DNA from: Treponema sp. | GTDB taxonomy: Bacteria > Spirochaetota > Spirochaetia > Treponematales > Treponemataceae | NCBI GenBank assembly: GCA_016293005.1 | Contig: JAEDFA010000003.1 | Span: 4,018 to 68,017, forward strand | Length of the DNA: 64,000 bases | Direction of reading: 5' to 3' | In this document: in pieces, positions 34,148 to 44,033 of the stretch | How positions within the stretch are numbered: position 1 is the stretch's first letter | Layout: every line of letters begins with the position of its first letter | Position numbers and translations under genes: made by a program | Notes under the pieces: model-generated | Told to the model about the DNA's origin: nothing | Database searches by the model: none | What the model saw: the letters and a program-made list of their open reading frames with translations, nothing else

Positions 34148-35389
34148 ATGAAAGACTTTGGTAAAATTTTTTTAAAGCCTAAAGAAGAAACAGAAATTAA
34201 ACAGGGCTTTCCGTGGGTTTTCGATAACGAAATTTTCAGCGTTAAATATGAAAAATCTTCTGCGATAAAATATTCAGAATGTACTATAAAAGACGGAAGT
34301 GCCGTTGAAGTTTTTTCAAAAGATGGAGCGTTTTTAGGCTCTGGAATTTTAAATAAAAAATCAAAAATTGCAGTCAGAATCATAAGTGAAAAGCACTGCG
34401 ACGAAATTTTTTCAGATTTAAACGGTTTTTGGGAAAAGCGCATTCTTGATTCTTATAATATTCGCCGTCTTCTTTTTTCTGAAAACGATTCTTTCAGGCT
34501 TGTTTTTGCAGAAGCTGATTTAATTCCGGGTTTCATCTGTGAAAGATATGTTGATGAAAACAATAAAGTTATTCTTGTCACACAATTTCTTTCTCTTTCC
34601 TGTGAAATTTTCAAAGAACATATTTATTCAGCGTTGAAAAAAATCGTGAAGCCGGATTACATCTACGAAAAAAGCGATGAGAGTGTTCGTGAAAAAGAAG
34701 GACTTCCAATGGTTTCTACCTGGATTGGAAAAAGTTATACAGATGTAATTACAATTATTGAAAACGGAATAAAAATCAATGTAGATATCGTAAACGGTCA
34801 GAAAACAGGATATTTCCTTGATCAGAAAGAAAACCGTTTTGAAATCAGAAAATTTTGCCACGGAAAAAAGGTTCTTGACACTTTTACACACACAGGTGCA
34901 TTTTCTTTAAATGCTTTTAAAGCCGGTGCAAAAAAAGTCATCGCTGTAGATATTTCAGAAGATGCCTGTAATCTTGTAAAAAAGAATATAAAGTTAAACG
35001 GTGCAGAGAATGTTGTTCAGGTTGTATGCGAAGATGTTTTTTCACTTTTAAAAGAATATGAGTCTTCCGGTGAAAAATTTGATGTTGTAATTCTTGACCC
35101 GCCGGCATTTACAAAAAGCGCAAAATCAATCGAAAAAGCGTACGGTGGTTATAAAGAAATAAATCTTCGCGCGATGCGTATTTTAAATGAAGGCGGAATT
35201 CTTGTTACATGTTCGTGTTCGCATTTTTTTGATTCAAAAATTTTTTATGAAATGCTTGTACACGCTGCAAAAGATTCCCACAAAAAAGTTCAGATTCTTC
35301 AAAAAAGGGGAGCAGCCCCAGATCATCCGTGCCTTTTAGGTTATCCTAAATCTGAATATTTAAAATGCGCTGTATGCAGGGTGTTTTAA
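34148..35389 (+). CDS. Class I SAM-dependent methyltransferase, RlmI type
   Basis: A 413-residue PUA-methyltransferase fusion of the RlmI (23S rRNA m5C) group. The N-terminal part (LKPKEETEIKQGFPWVFDNEI, AVEVFSKDGAFLGSGILN) is the PUA domain. NGQKTGYFLDQKENRFEIRKF and KVLDTFTHTGAFSLNAFKAGA form the SAM-binding core, with VVILDPPAFTKSAKSI as the catalytic block. The C-terminus CSCSHFFDSKIFYEML carries the expected Cys. A TTG opening at 34136 is possible, but the ATG at 34148 is the natural start. miaA begins four bases after its stop, giving a two-gene RNA-modification operon. Confidence 0.85.
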   Translation: MKDFGKIFLKPKEETEIKQGFPWVFDNEIFSVKYEKSSAIKYSECTIKDGSAVEVFSKDGAFLGSGILNKKSKIAVRIISEKHCDEIFSDLNGFWEKRILDSYNIRRLLFSENDSFRLVFAEADLIPGFICERYVDENNKVILVTQFLSLSCEIFKEHIYSALKKIVKPDYIYEKSDESVREKEGLPMVSTWIGKSYTDVITIIENGIKINVDIVNGQKTGYFLDQKENRFEIRKFCHGKKVLDTFTHTGAFSLNAFKAGAKKVIAVDISEDACNLVKKNIKLNGAENVVQVVCEDVFSLLKEYESSGEKFDVVILDPPAFTKSAKSIEKAYGGYKEINLRAMRILNEGGILVTCSCSHFFDSKIFYEMLVHAAKDSHKKVQILQKRGAAPDHPCLLGYPKSEYLKCAVCRVF

Positions 35390-35392
35390 TTT

Positions 35393-36355
35393 ATGACTGA
35401 AGATAAAAGATATAATTCTGTTGTTGTTTTAGGTCCTACGGCAGTGGGAAAAACTTCTATCGGCGTTCAGATTGCATTGAATTTTAACGGAGAAATCATT
35501 TCAGCCGATTCAAGACAGACTTACCGTGGACTTGATATTGGTTCTGGAAAAGATTTGTGCGAATACACTGTCGGTTCAAAAAAAATTGAGTATCATTTAA
35601 TCGATGTCGCAGATGTAAACGAAGAATACAATGTCTTTAATTTTCAGCAGGATTTTTATAAGATTTTTCCACAGATAATCGAACGCAAAAAACTTCCTGT
35701 AATAGTCGGCGGAACGGGAATGTATATAGATTCTGTAGTTCGTTCTTATGATTTAGTCGATATTCCAGAGAACACGGAACTTCGTGAAAAATTAAAAGAT
35801 AAAACTCAGGAAGAACTTGCAGAAATCTTAAAATCGTTAAAGCCAGAGCTTCACAATAAATGCGATTTAGTTGAACGGGAAAGGACAATTCGCGCCATAG
35901 AAATTCAGGAAGGCTTAAAAAGTTCAGAAATAAAAAAATTCAGAAATCAGACAGCTTCTCGCCCTGATATAAGACCGTTGATTATCGGAACAACTTTTTC
36001 TCGCGATTTAGTTAGGGAAAATATTTCAAGACGGTTAAAAGAAAGGCTTGAAAACGGCTTAATCGAAGAAGTGGAATCTCTTCACAAAAACGGAACAAGT
36101 TTCATTCGTCTTGAAAAACTTGGGCTTGAATATAAATATTGTGCGCTTTATCTTCAGGGAAAAATCAAAGATAAGGATGAGCTGTACGAAAAACTTTTTG
36201 TTGCTATAAGACAGTTTGCAAAACGCCAGGAAACTTGGTTTCGCTTCATGGAAAAAAACGGCGTAGAAATTTTCTGGCTTAAAGAAGTTCAGGATAAAAC
36301 AGAAAGAATAAACGAGGCATTAAATTTTGTGGGAAAATATTTTCCTCATATTTAA
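35393..36355 (+). CDS. miaA: tRNA dimethylallyltransferase
   Basis: Transfers the dimethylallyl group to adenosine-37 of tRNAs that read UNN codons. Of 320 residues, the P-loop is VVLGPTAVGKTSIG (11-24). The next blocks are GEIISADSRQTYRGLDIGSGK, KIEYHLIDVADVNEEYNVFNFQ, and VIVGGTGMYIDSVV, all standard for MiaA. The last block RQFAKRQETWFRF is also conserved. It follows the RlmI-type gene by four bases. Its stop abuts the stop of the small convergent gene at 36356. Confidence 0.95.
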   Translation: MTEDKRYNSVVVLGPTAVGKTSIGVQIALNFNGEIISADSRQTYRGLDIGSGKDLCEYTVGSKKIEYHLIDVADVNEEYNVFNFQQDFYKIFPQIIERKKLPVIVGGTGMYIDSVVRSYDLVDIPENTELREKLKDKTQEELAEILKSLKPELHNKCDLVERERTIRAIEIQEGLKSSEIKKFRNQTASRPDIRPLIIGTTFSRDLVRENISRRLKERLENGLIEEVESLHKNGTSFIRLEKLGLEYKYCALYLQGKIKDKDELYEKLFVAIRQFAKRQETWFRFMEKNGVEIFWLKEVQDKTERINEALNFVGKYFPHI

Positions 36356-36568
36356 TTAAGCGCTTGCAGTTTCTGTTTTGTTTACTTCGGTTAAGTAGCC
36401 GGTTTTAAGGGAAAAATCAAAAACTTCTTTGCTGATGAAATCTAAAGTTTCAGTTTTTTTCCCGTTGATGTTTCTTGAAATTTTTATGTTATAACCGTCT
36501 TTATTCTGTGAAATAATCGTAAAAAAGTCGTTCTGGTTTCCAAGCATTTTTAATGAATAATTTTTCAT
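36356..36568 (-). CDS. Hypothetical 70-residue protein
   Basis: A small hydrophilic protein with no recognised domain (KNYSLKMLGNQNDFFTIISQNKDGYNIKISRN...). It begins with a good ribosome site, AAGGGA about eight bases before the ATG on the minus strand. It fills the gap exactly: its stop abuts miaA's stop and its start is 51 bases from the divergent tatD gene. It has a plausible beta-strand pattern. I judge it a real gene of unknown function. Confidence 0.6.
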   Translation of the reverse strand: MKNYSLKMLGNQNDFFTIISQNKDGYNIKISRNINGKKTETLDFISKEVFDFSLKTGYLTEVNKTETASA

Positions 36569-36619
36569 AATTTTTTCCCTTGATATATTGTAGATTCATA
36601 TATTTTATCGGAGTTTAAA

Positions 36620-37438
36620 ATGAATTTATTAGATTTTTCTGATTTTAAGATTGTAGATTCTCACATTCACTTTTACGATTTAAATGAATTTGAAGATTTT
36701 TTTAATATTTATAAAACTTCTTTTAAAACTTTAAAAGAATACACAGTTTTTGTTTCTCTTCATTCTAAAAAAGAATTTGATTTTCTTGAGGAACTTAAGA
36801 AAAAATCACAATCAGAAGAAAATTTAAAAATTTTTACATCTTTTGCCATTCATCCTCAAAATCCTTCGCTTAAAGAATTTGATTTTCTTGAATTTCTTCT
36901 TAAAAATAAAAAAATTGATGCTCTAGGCGAATTTGGTTTTGATTTATTTTCCGATTCTTTTAAGAAAAATATTTCAAATCAGGAAAAAGCATTTAATATT
37001 CAGCTTGAACTTTCTTTATTTTATAATGTGCCTGTTGTCCTTCATTTTCGAAAAGGTCTTGAATACATTTACCGTTATGCAGAAAAATTAAAAAAACTTC
37101 CTGGCGTTTTGTTTCATTCTTTTTTCTGGAGCGATTTTGAGGCGCTTTCAATTTTAAACAAAATAGAATCATCGTTTTTTTCTTTCGGAAAATCGCTTTT
37201 AAAGTTGAACAAAAAGTCTTTGTCATGCGTAAAAAATCTTCCGCTTTCTGCTATTCTTCTTGAAACTGACGCGCCTTTTCAGACTTTAAAAAATGAAGTT
37301 TACACAAAAGAAGATGCAATTTTTGAGGTCTATAAAAGTGCATATAAAATAAAAAAAGATTATTCTTTTGAAAACAAATCTTTCTTTGAATTTTCTGAAG
37401 TTTTGGCAAATAATTTTAATATTCTGCTTTCAAATTAA
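36620..37438 (+). CDS. TatD-family metal-dependent hydrolase
   Basis: A 272-residue TIM-barrel amidohydrolase of the TatD type. Metal ligands are visible: FKIVDSHIHFYDL (His15, His17), DALGEFGFDLF (Glu), VVLHFRKG (His), LFHSFFW (His), and LLETDAPFQTL (Asp). TatD proteins act as 3'-5' DNA/RNA exonucleases or D-aminoacyl hydrolases; which applies cannot be decided. The N-terminus is a little shorter than usual. GGAG precedes the ATG by eight bases. lepB follows with a promoter embedded at the end of this gene. Confidence 0.88.
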   Translation: MNLLDFSDFKIVDSHIHFYDLNEFEDFFNIYKTSFKTLKEYTVFVSLHSKKEFDFLEELKKKSQSEENLKIFTSFAIHPQNPSLKEFDFLEFLLKNKKIDALGEFGFDLFSDSFKKNISNQEKAFNIQLELSLFYNVPVVLHFRKGLEYIYRYAEKLKKLPGVLFHSFFWSDFEALSILNKIESSFFSFGKSLLKLNKKSLSCVKNLPLSAILLETDAPFQTLKNEVYTKEDAIFEVYKSAYKIKKDYSFENKSFFEFSEVLANNFNILLSN

Positions 37439-37455
37439 TTCTTTTTTGATATAAT
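37428..37455 (+). promoter_or_regulatory. Promoter of lepB, leaderless type
   Basis: TTTCAA (37428-37433, within the end of tatD), 16-nt spacer, TATAAT (37450-37455), then six bases to the ATG at 37462. No ribosome site. Confidence 0.6.
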
Positions 37456-37461
37456 AAAAAT

Positions 37462-39165
37462 ATGAATAAAATAAAAATTCCGGTTTATATAATTTTAATT
37501 TCATCAGTTCTTTTTTCACTTTCGACTCTTTCTTTTTCATTTGACATTTCACTTTTAGCGTTTCCATTGAGTATAATTTATGCTGCAATAGTTTTTTATT
37601 TTCTTTATTTAAAGGCACTTTCAAAAAAAGAATTTAAGGCTGCACTTGTTTCACGAAAACTTCTTCAGTATATATGTTTTGTATTTTTCTTGACTTTTAT
37701 TCTTCGCCGTGCAGGAAAATACGAAACTTTTTATTGGCTTGATGTAGTTTCTGTTTTTCTGTGGTGCGTAACTTTTGTTGTTTCACTTATAATTCTTCAT
37801 TATTTTAAAGATAAACGGCTTTATTCCCTTGAAGAATCCTGGAAAAATTTTAAAAAACCGGCTGGTAAAATTATTGCAGTAAGCAAAGAAAAACGAAAAT
37901 CTTTCTTTCGTGAGATTGTCGATTGGATTGACGCTTTGTTTCAGGCGATTTTTATGGTTTTATTGATTCAGATTTTTGTCTTTCAGCTTTATGTAATTCC
38001 AAGCGAGTCAATGGTTCCATATTTTTTAATCGGCGACAGAGTTGTAGTTTTTAAAATTTTCAGCGGTCCAAAATTTCCTTTGAGCGAAGTAGGGCTTCTT
38101 GATTTTAAAAAATACAAACGGGGTGATGTTGTTGTTTTCAGAAATCCTCATTACAGCCTTGACAGAAAAAGTGAAATAAAAACTGTTCTTTCCCAGATTA
38201 TTTATATGCTCACTTTTACCGGCGTAAATTTGAATGTAGATGAAAACGGAGAAATTAAAGCAGATCCTCTTGTAAAAAGAATTTGCGGTGAACCGGGAGA
38301 GCAGCTTGTTATGCAGGACGGAATTTTATATGCAAGAACTAAGGAAAACAATGCTTTTATTCCTGTCGAATACGATTCTAAAGTTGCTGCATGGAATTTA
38401 AATCCTCTTGTAGAATCCCGTGCAAAGAAAAAACAGATTCAGTATATTCCTCTAACTCAAAGTCAATATGACCAGATGATTTTAACCGAAGATATGAAAA
38501 ATAATCTTGATATTGAAAAAACTATAGAAGAATGTAAACTCATTGCAGAAAAAATAAAAAAATCAAACATAAATCTTGTTGAATTTCAAGATTATTTTAA
38601 TTCAGTTTTTCATTTTAACGGGAAACCTTTTTCATCTGTAGAAAATTTCGTTCATTTTATGACTGACTGGATAAATACAAAAAATGAGTCACTACAGAAA
38701 ATTTCAAACGACATTTATTCTCTTTCAAATTATAAATTGAATCTTTTAATAAAACTCAATGTAGGAAAAACTGTTCTTCAGTTTATTAAATTAAAAAATT
38801 CTCCTCTTGAAAAAGATTTTTCTTCAGATTCTGTCATTGAAGAATGTTCAAAAAATATAGAACTTTTGTACAATTATTTGCGCATTTTAGACAGCCGTAA
38901 TATGCCGGTTTTTCCACCGAACAATCAAGACGGAAGCGCACAGTATATTCCTGAAAACTGCTATTTTATGATGGGAGATAACCGTTTTAATTCCCTTGAT
39001 ATGAGGCATTCTTATGATTTTAAGTTAAAGTCATTGTCTGAATTTGATGATTTTTCTGCTTCTTATTTTTCAAATATGGCTCCGCAGACTGTAAATCAAA
39101 AATATATTCTCGGAACGACATGTTTCAGATTTATGCCTGTAAATAGAATTGGGGTTTTAAAATAA
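37462..39165 (+). CDS. lepB: Signal peptidase I, unusually long
   Basis: Removes signal peptides from exported proteins. Several N-terminal hydrophobic segments precede the catalytic region. The catalytic Ser is Ser183 in VIPSESMVPYF, the Lys is Lys272 in LVKRICGEPGEQLV, and the last box is MMGDNRFNSLDMRHS (Asp506) with Met in place of the usual Ser after Asp. At 567 residues it is roughly twice the usual length; about 110 extra residues lie between the Lys box and the GDNR box (about 300-490) and look helical and charged. The promoter overlaps tatD's end. A terminator follows. Confidence 0.9.
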   Translation: MNKIKIPVYIILISSVLFSLSTLSFSFDISLLAFPLSIIYAAIVFYFLYLKALSKKEFKAALVSRKLLQYICFVFFLTFILRRAGKYETFYWLDVVSVFLWCVTFVVSLIILHYFKDKRLYSLEESWKNFKKPAGKIIAVSKEKRKSFFREIVDWIDALFQAIFMVLLIQIFVFQLYVIPSESMVPYFLIGDRVVVFKIFSGPKFPLSEVGLLDFKKYKRGDVVVFRNPHYSLDRKSEIKTVLSQIIYMLTFTGVNLNVDENGEIKADPLVKRICGEPGEQLVMQDGILYARTKENNAFIPVEYDSKVAAWNLNPLVESRAKKKQIQYIPLTQSQYDQMILTEDMKNNLDIEKTIEECKLIAEKIKKSNINLVEFQDYFNSVFHFNGKPFSSVENFVHFMTDWINTKNESLQKISNDIYSLSNYKLNLLIKLNVGKTVLQFIKLKNSPLEKDFSSDSVIEECSKNIELLYNYLRILDSRNMPVFPPNNQDGSAQYIPENCYFMMGDNRFNSLDMRHSYDFKLKSLSEFDDFSASYFSNMAPQTVNQKYILGTTCFRFMPVNRIGVLK

Positions 39166-39189
39166 TTTTATTATTAAATGTACAAAAAT

Positions 39190-39247
39190 AAAAAAGGCTT
39201 GAAATAAAATTTTGATTTTTTTTTCAGGCCTTTTTTTGTTTTAAACT
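39190..39247. terminator. Shared terminator between lepB and secA
   Basis: AAAAAAGGCTTGAAA (39190-39204) and TTTCAGGCCTTTTTT (39232-39246) form a 15-pair stem with one G-U pair. The T and A runs allow use from both strands. Confidence 0.85.
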
Positions 39248-39269
39248 ATTTTTAGGATTTTTTATTTTT

Positions 39270-42086
39270 TTAGTTTCTTCCGCAGCACTGTTTGTATTTT
39301 TTTCCTGAACCGCACGGACACGGATCGTTTCTTCCGACTTTTGGAGAAGAGCGTCTTACTGTAACTGTGGAACTTTGAGTTCTTGACTGCATAACAGAAT
39401 TTTGTGCCTGTCTTCTTGCTGATTCTCCGCTCATAGCAGTCTGTGCGTTTCTTTGCTGAACCTGCGAAATGCTCAGCGCTTCTGAATGCTGTGCGTTCAT
39501 CTTTTGCTGCATTCTTTCTGCCATGATTTTGCGCTGTGCCTGTGCTTCTGGTGAAAGCTGAACACGGACTTTGAAAACTCGAGACATAACTTGAGTTCTG
39601 ATTGAATCAAGCATTTCGTCGAACATATCAAAACCGTCATTTTTATACTCGGTTAACGGATTTTTTGAACCGTAAGAGCGTAAACTTACTGCTTCCCGTA
39701 AACTTTCAAGCGCCTGAAGCTGGTCGAGCCATTTTTTATCGATTACCTGTACATACTGATAGCGTATGAACATATTAAGATTTTCTTTTCCGGCAAGAGT
39801 TTCTTTTTCTGTAAGGTCGTTTTGAAGAACTGAAATAAGAGCATCCTGATTTAACCGTTCTTGAGGAAGTGAAACTGCAAAAAGGTTTTTAATCTTGTCG
39901 TTTAATTCCTGTATTAACTGAGAATTATCTCTTGTTTTTCTTGAGGCATAAGAATATTCGCTGAAAAGGCTTTCAACTTCGTCTCTTGCATTGTTCATGA
40001 TTCTGTCTGCAAGGTTTTCGTCTTTGAGAATTTCGTCGCGCTGTTCGTAGATTACAGTTCTTTGTTCGTTTAAAACATCATCGTAATCAAGAAGGTGTTT
40101 TCGGATTTCAAAGTTTCTGTCTTCTACTTTTTGCTGAGCTTTTTCGATTCCTTTGTTGAGCCAAGGATGATCGATAGGTTCTCCAGGCTGCATACCGATT
40201 CTTGTCATCATCACTTTCATTTTTTCGCCGCCGAAAAGACGCATTAAATCATCGTCCATTGAAATGAAGAATTTGCTTCTTCCCGGATCTCCCTGACGAC
40301 CTGAACGACCTCGAAGCTGGTTATCGATTCGCCTTGATTCGTGGCGCTCTGAACCGATTACATAAAGACCACCTGCGTTTTTTACTTCTTCGTTGTCTTT
40401 AAGCCATTTTTCTTTTTCGATTTTGAGGGCTGCTTCAAACTGTTCTTTAGAGGCATCTGTTCCGGCTCGTTTTCTTGCCCTGAATTCCGGGTTTCCGCCG
40501 AGTTTGATATCTGTTCCTCGACCTGCCATGTTTGTAGCGATTGTTACAGCGCCTTTTGCACCTGCTTCGGCAATGATGAGGGCTTCCCTTGCGTGGTTTT
40601 TAGCGTTTAGGACTTCGTGGCGTATACCTTTTTTGGTGAGAATTGCAGAAAGGACTTCTGATTTTTCAACAGAAACTGTTCCGACTAGAACTGGCTGACC
40701 TTTTTCGTGGGCAGCTTTTATTTCTTTTGCAATTGCTTCCCATTTGTCGCTTTCGTTTAAGTAAACTTCGTCATTTTCATCGATTCTTGCTACCGGCTTG
40801 TTTGTTGGAATTGCAACTACATCGAGATTGTAGATTTTGTTGAATTCAACTTGCTCTGTTTGCGCAGTTCCTGTCATTCCTGAAAGTTTTTCATACATTC
40901 TGAAGAAATTCTGGAATGTAATTGTTGCAAGTGTTCTGTTTCGCTGTGCGATTTTTAAGTGTTCTTTTGCTTCGATTGCCTGATGAAGACCGTCGCCGTA
41001 TCTTCTTCCTTCTAAAACGCGTCCTGTAAACTCGTCTACAATCTGAACCTGACCGTCGCGAACAAGATAATCTACATTTATTTTATATAATGTATGTGCC
41101 CGTAAAGCTTGAGTGAAGTAGTGGACATATTCAAAATTTTCTTCATCAACAACTGAAGAATCTTGAGAAATGAGGTTATGCGCATGAAGAATTTCGTCGA
41201 TGTGATTGATTCCCTTGTCTGTGAAAGAAACTCTTTTTGATTTTTCATCTAGCTTGTAGTCGCCTTTTAAAGCTTTGCGCTGCTCTATATCCATATCAAC
41301 TTCATCCGGATAATCTCCAGTTTTAGGGTCTTTTTCCATCTCTGTGAGTTGATTTATATATTTGTCGACTTCGTGGTATTTATAAGTGTCGTCTTCGCCC
41401 TGACCTGAAATGATTAACGGTGTTCTTGCTTCATCGATTAAAATGGAGTCGATTTCATCTACTACGCAGAAATTAAAGCCTCTTTGAACTTTGTTTTTCA
41501 TATCAATCTGCATATTGTCTCGAAGATAGTCAAAGCCGAATTCGTTGTTTGTTCCGTAAGTGATGTCGCAGGCATAAGATTTTTTTCTTGCGTCGTTGTC
41601 CATGTTTGAAAGTATTGAACCGACTGTAAGCCCCAGATATGAATAAACTGGACGCATCCAGTCAGCATCTCGTTCTGCAAGGTAGTCGTTTACGGTTACG
41701 ACATGAACACCTTTTCCTGTAAGTGCATTTAAATAAACGGCAGGAACGCACATGAGAGTTTTTCCTTCACCTGTTTTCATTTCTGTGATTCTGCCTGAAT
41801 GAAGAACGAGTGAACCCATAAGCTGAACATCGTAAGCTCGTTCTCCAAGAACTCTGTTTGCTGCTTCACGGGCAAGTGCAAACGCTTCTGGAAGAATATC
41901 GTTTAAGGTTTCCCCATTTTGAAGTCTTTGTTTAAAAATTTCAGTCTGATTTTTAAAATCTGATTCTGAAAGGCTTTGTGCCCAACTTTCTTTTGCATTG
42001 ATTTGCGCAACGACTGGTTTTAGTTTTTTTACATCGCGGTCATTTTGTGAACCGAAAATAAGCGTTAAAATTCTGTCAATAATCAT
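39270..42086 (-). CDS. secA: Preprotein translocase ATPase subunit
   Basis: Motor of the Sec export pathway. The chain is 938 residues. Walker A is in [13 protein letters not shown] (about 100-112), Walker B in [20 protein letters not shown], and the second nucleotide domain carries [14 protein letters not shown] and [13 protein letters not shown]. The C-terminal zinc tail has Cys923, Cys925, Cys934 and Cys935 ([13 protein letters not shown]). All features of a full-length SecA are present. Promoter elements on the minus strand (TATATT, 42098-42093) end six bases before the ATG and no ribosome site is visible, so translation is probably leaderless. lepB, on the other strand, completes an export pair. 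Confidence 0.97.
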   Translation of the reverse strand: MIIDRILTLIFGSQNDRDVKKLKPVVAQINAKESWAQSLSESDFKNQTEIFKQRLQNGETLNDILPEAFALAREAANRVLGERAYDVQLMGSLVLHSGRITEMKTGEGKTLMCVPAVYLNALTGKGVHVVTVNDYLAERDADWMRPVYSYLGLTVGSILSNMDNDARKKSYACDITYGTNNEFGFDYLRDNMQIDMKNKVQRGFNFCVVDEIDSILIDEARTPLIISGQGEDDTYKYHEVDKYINQLTEMEKDPKTGDYPDEVDMDIEQRKALKGDYKLDEKSKRVSFTDKGINHIDEILHAHNLISQDSSVVDEENFEYVHYFTQALRAHTLYKINVDYLVRDGQVQIVDEFTGRVLEGRRYGDGLHQAIEAKEHLKIAQRNRTLATITFQNFFRMYEKLSGMTGTAQTEQVEFNKIYNLDVVAIPTNKPVARIDENDEVYLNESDKWEAIAKEIKAAHEKGQPVLVGTVSVEKSEVLSAILTKKGIRHEVLNAKNHAREALIIAEAGAKGAVTIATNMAGRGTDIKLGGNPEFRARKRAGTDASKEQFEAALKIEKEKWLKDNEEVKNAGGLYVIGSERHESRRIDNQLRGRSGRQGDPGRSKFFISMDDDLMRLFGGEKMKVMMTRIGMQPGEPIDHPWLNKGIEKAQQKVEDRNFEIRKHLLDYDDVLNEQRTVIYEQRDEILKDENLADRIMNNARDEVESLFSEYSYASRKTRDNSQLIQELNDKIKNLFAVSLPQERLNQDALISVLQNDLTEKETLAGKENLNMFIRYQYVQVIDKKWLDQLQALESLREAVSLRSYGSKNPLTEYKNDGFDMFDEMLDSIRTQVMSRVFKVRVQLSPEAQAQRKIMAERMQQKMNAQHSEALSISQVQQRNAQTAMSGESARRQAQNSVMQSRTQSSTVTVRRSSPKVGRNDPCPCGSGKKYKQCCGRN

Positions 42087-42092
42087 ATTACT

Positions 42093-42098
42093 AATATA
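42093..42098 (-). promoter_or_regulatory. -10 box of a predicted leaderless secA promoter
   Basis: TATATT on the minus strand, ending six bases before the ATG at 42086. The -35 (TTTACT/TTACTT, 16-17 nt upstream) is weak. Confidence 0.45.
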
Positions 42099-42151
42099 AA
42101 GTTTTTTTTATTTCAAGTAAAGAACTTTTACAATATGGTTTTTAATGAGCG

Positions 42152-42180
42152 TTGACAGAATTATTCGTAAACTTTATTCT
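42152..42180 (+). promoter_or_regulatory. Promoter of the lipoprotein/mutT/neuB operon, leaderless type
   Basis: TTGACA (42152-42157), 17-nt spacer, TATTCT (42175-42180), then seven bases to the ATG at 42188. Confidence 0.75.
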
Positions 42181-42187
42181 AGTAAAG

Positions 42188-43402
42188 ATGAAAAAGACAA
42201 TTACACTTTTTTTGCTTTTTTTTACTATCTTTTTTTATTCTTGTTCACGAAAAAATTCGCTTCAGTCAGTTTCAGAAGAAGAGCTTTTTTCCTTGAATTA
42301 TGGAAATTTTGAAGACGAACTTGATCTTTTTGGAATCACAAATATCGGTAAAGTTACAACCAGCATCACTATGAAAGACGGTTTTTTCTATATAGTAAAT
42401 GGTCAGAATCAAAAAATTCTTTCGTTTAATTCTTATGGAGATCTTCTTTCCGTTTATTATAATGAAGATTTTTATAAAGAAAAATTTCCGATGCTTTTTT
42501 CAAAATCAACTCAAGCTCTTTCAAAACCTGTTTCTTATCCGTTTGAATTTGACGGAAAAATCGTTGTAGATTCAAAGAAATACATGTATGCGGCGGGAAT
42601 TGTTCCAAAAGAACGAAACGAGCAGGATGAAAAAGAAAATCTTTTGTATAGTCAGGTTGTATTGCGTTTTTCAAGTGATGGAACTGTGCTAGATTATATT
42701 GGTCAGCAGGGACCTAGCGGAACTCCATTTCCGTTTATAAGAAAAATTTATGTAAATCAGGAAAATGAACTTACAGTCGTTTCAAATACAAATGAAGGAT
42801 TATGCGTTTACTGGTTTTCATCTGACGGTTATTTAAAATATCGTATTCCTGTGACGCAAAAAGATGTTCCTCTAGTATCGCTTGAAAAACTCGTTTCAAA
42901 TGTTAATGAACTTTATGTTTCCGTTGAAAATGTAGTTCCTGATTATTCTTCTCAGACGCTTTTTGTAAAAGTTGATTATTATATTCCATATATTGACGCT
43001 GAATCAAAAATTAAGTCTGGCGTAAATTATTACGAAACTGTCGTTTATTTTCTTGACCTTTTAACAGGAACTTATAAAGATTCTATCGTGATTCCTCCTT
43101 ATGAACAGTCAGTCACAGAAGATTTCAGTAAACTTACTTATAAAATTCCATACGATTTTCTTGGCGTTACAAAAAACGGCTGGTTTTATTTTCTGCTTTC
43201 AACGCAGGACGGTTATTCAGTTCAGATTGTAAACTCAAAAACTCAGCATGTCATAAAAAGGTCCCTTTCCGTAAATCACGATGATATTTTGTTTTCTTCA
43301 TTTTCTTTAAGTGATGAAGGAATTATTTCGGCTCTTCTTGCAGAAAAAGAAAAATGCCGCGTTGTCTGGTGGAAAACAGATTTGCTTACAGGAAACCTTT
43401 AA
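42188..43402 (+). CDS. Lipoprotein with propeller-like repeats
   Basis: A 404-residue lipoprotein: MKKTITLFLLFFTIFFYSC, lipobox FYSC with Cys19. The chain has repeated blade-like strands (KVTTSITMKDGFFYIVNGQNQKILSFNSYGDLLSVYYNEDF; QVVLRFSSDGTVLDYIGQQGPSG; ELTVVSNTNEGLCVYWFSSDGYL; NGWFYFLLSTQDGYSVQIV), suggesting an NHL/beta-propeller fold. Function is unknown; a surface or periplasmic scaffold role is inferred. The open frame begins at 42152, but the promoter elements occupy 42152-42180, so 42188 is the start. It leads an operon reaching neuB. Confidence 0.7.
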   Translation: MKKTITLFLLFFTIFFYSCSRKNSLQSVSEEELFSLNYGNFEDELDLFGITNIGKVTTSITMKDGFFYIVNGQNQKILSFNSYGDLLSVYYNEDFYKEKFPMLFSKSTQALSKPVSYPFEFDGKIVVDSKKYMYAAGIVPKERNEQDEKENLLYSQVVLRFSSDGTVLDYIGQQGPSGTPFPFIRKIYVNQENELTVVSNTNEGLCVYWFSSDGYLKYRIPVTQKDVPLVSLEKLVSNVNELYVSVENVVPDYSSQTLFVKVDYYIPYIDAESKIKSGVNYYETVVYFLDLLTGTYKDSIVIPPYEQSVTEDFSKLTYKIPYDFLGVTKNGWFYFLLSTQDGYSVQIVNSKTQHVIKRSLSVNHDDILFSSFSLSDEGIISALLAEKEKCRVVWWKTDLLTGNL

Positions 43403-43403
43403 A

Positions 43404-43982
43404 ATGAATTTTAAAAATATTGACGAAGGTCATCAGGATAATGGTGAAAACATTCATTTTCTTTACAACAGGGAAGAGCGGCTTAAAAATGCTCCAAAAA
43501 TCGTTCAGGATTATTACGCAGGAAAAGTTTTCAATTATGACACTGGCGTAAAAGGTCTTTTTAAAAGTCTTGTAAGTACAAAAACAAACAGATTTCTTTT
43601 GATTTCGATAATTTTATTTTTAGCGTGCATATATCTTTTTTCGTTTCTTTCAAAAAATCAGAATAGTACTGCATGCGGTTTTCCTGTTCAGTTTGAATCT
43701 TTTTCTTACAACGAAAGAATTTATGTTTCATTAAAATTTCTTGAGAAAAAATTAAATAATAAAGAATATATGGATTCTTCTGATGTTTCCGTAATTTTTT
43801 ACGGTGTAAATAATGATGGTGAAATTTCTTACAAATCTGAAGAATTTTTTGAAAAATATCAGGGAAAAGAGTTTTTTTTGCGTGCTGATTTTCCAGATTA
43901 TGATATTATAAAAGTAGAGGCGGAAATTTCTGTTAAAGATAAAAAAGACAGAATTACAGCAAAAATCAAAAAACGCTCTTAA
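43404..43982 (+). CDS. Single-pass membrane protein, unknown function
   Basis: A 192-residue protein with a charged N-terminal cytoplasmic part (NREERLKNAPKIVQDYYAGKVFNYDTG), one membrane segment near residues 65-84 (FLLISIILFLACIYLFSFL), and an external domain of about 100 residues (YNERIYVSLKFLEKKLNNKEY, VSVIFYGVNNDGEISYKSEEFF, FPDYDIIKVEAEISVKDKK). The beta-rich tail is not recognised. The frame opens at 43311 inside the previous gene; the ATG at 43404, with AGGAAA about 10 bases upstream, is the start. It follows the lipoprotein by one base. Confidence 0.6.
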   Translation: MNFKNIDEGHQDNGENIHFLYNREERLKNAPKIVQDYYAGKVFNYDTGVKGLFKSLVSTKTNRFLLISIILFLACIYLFSFLSKNQNSTACGFPVQFESFSYNERIYVSLKFLEKKLNNKEYMDSSDVSVIFYGVNNDGEISYKSEEFFEKYQGKEFFLRADFPDYDIIKVEAEISVKDKKDRITAKIKKRS

Positions 43983-44033
43983 GGTTTATGTAAAAAGTAG
44001 TGTAAGCTAAAACCGCTAATTATGGGAGTTTTA

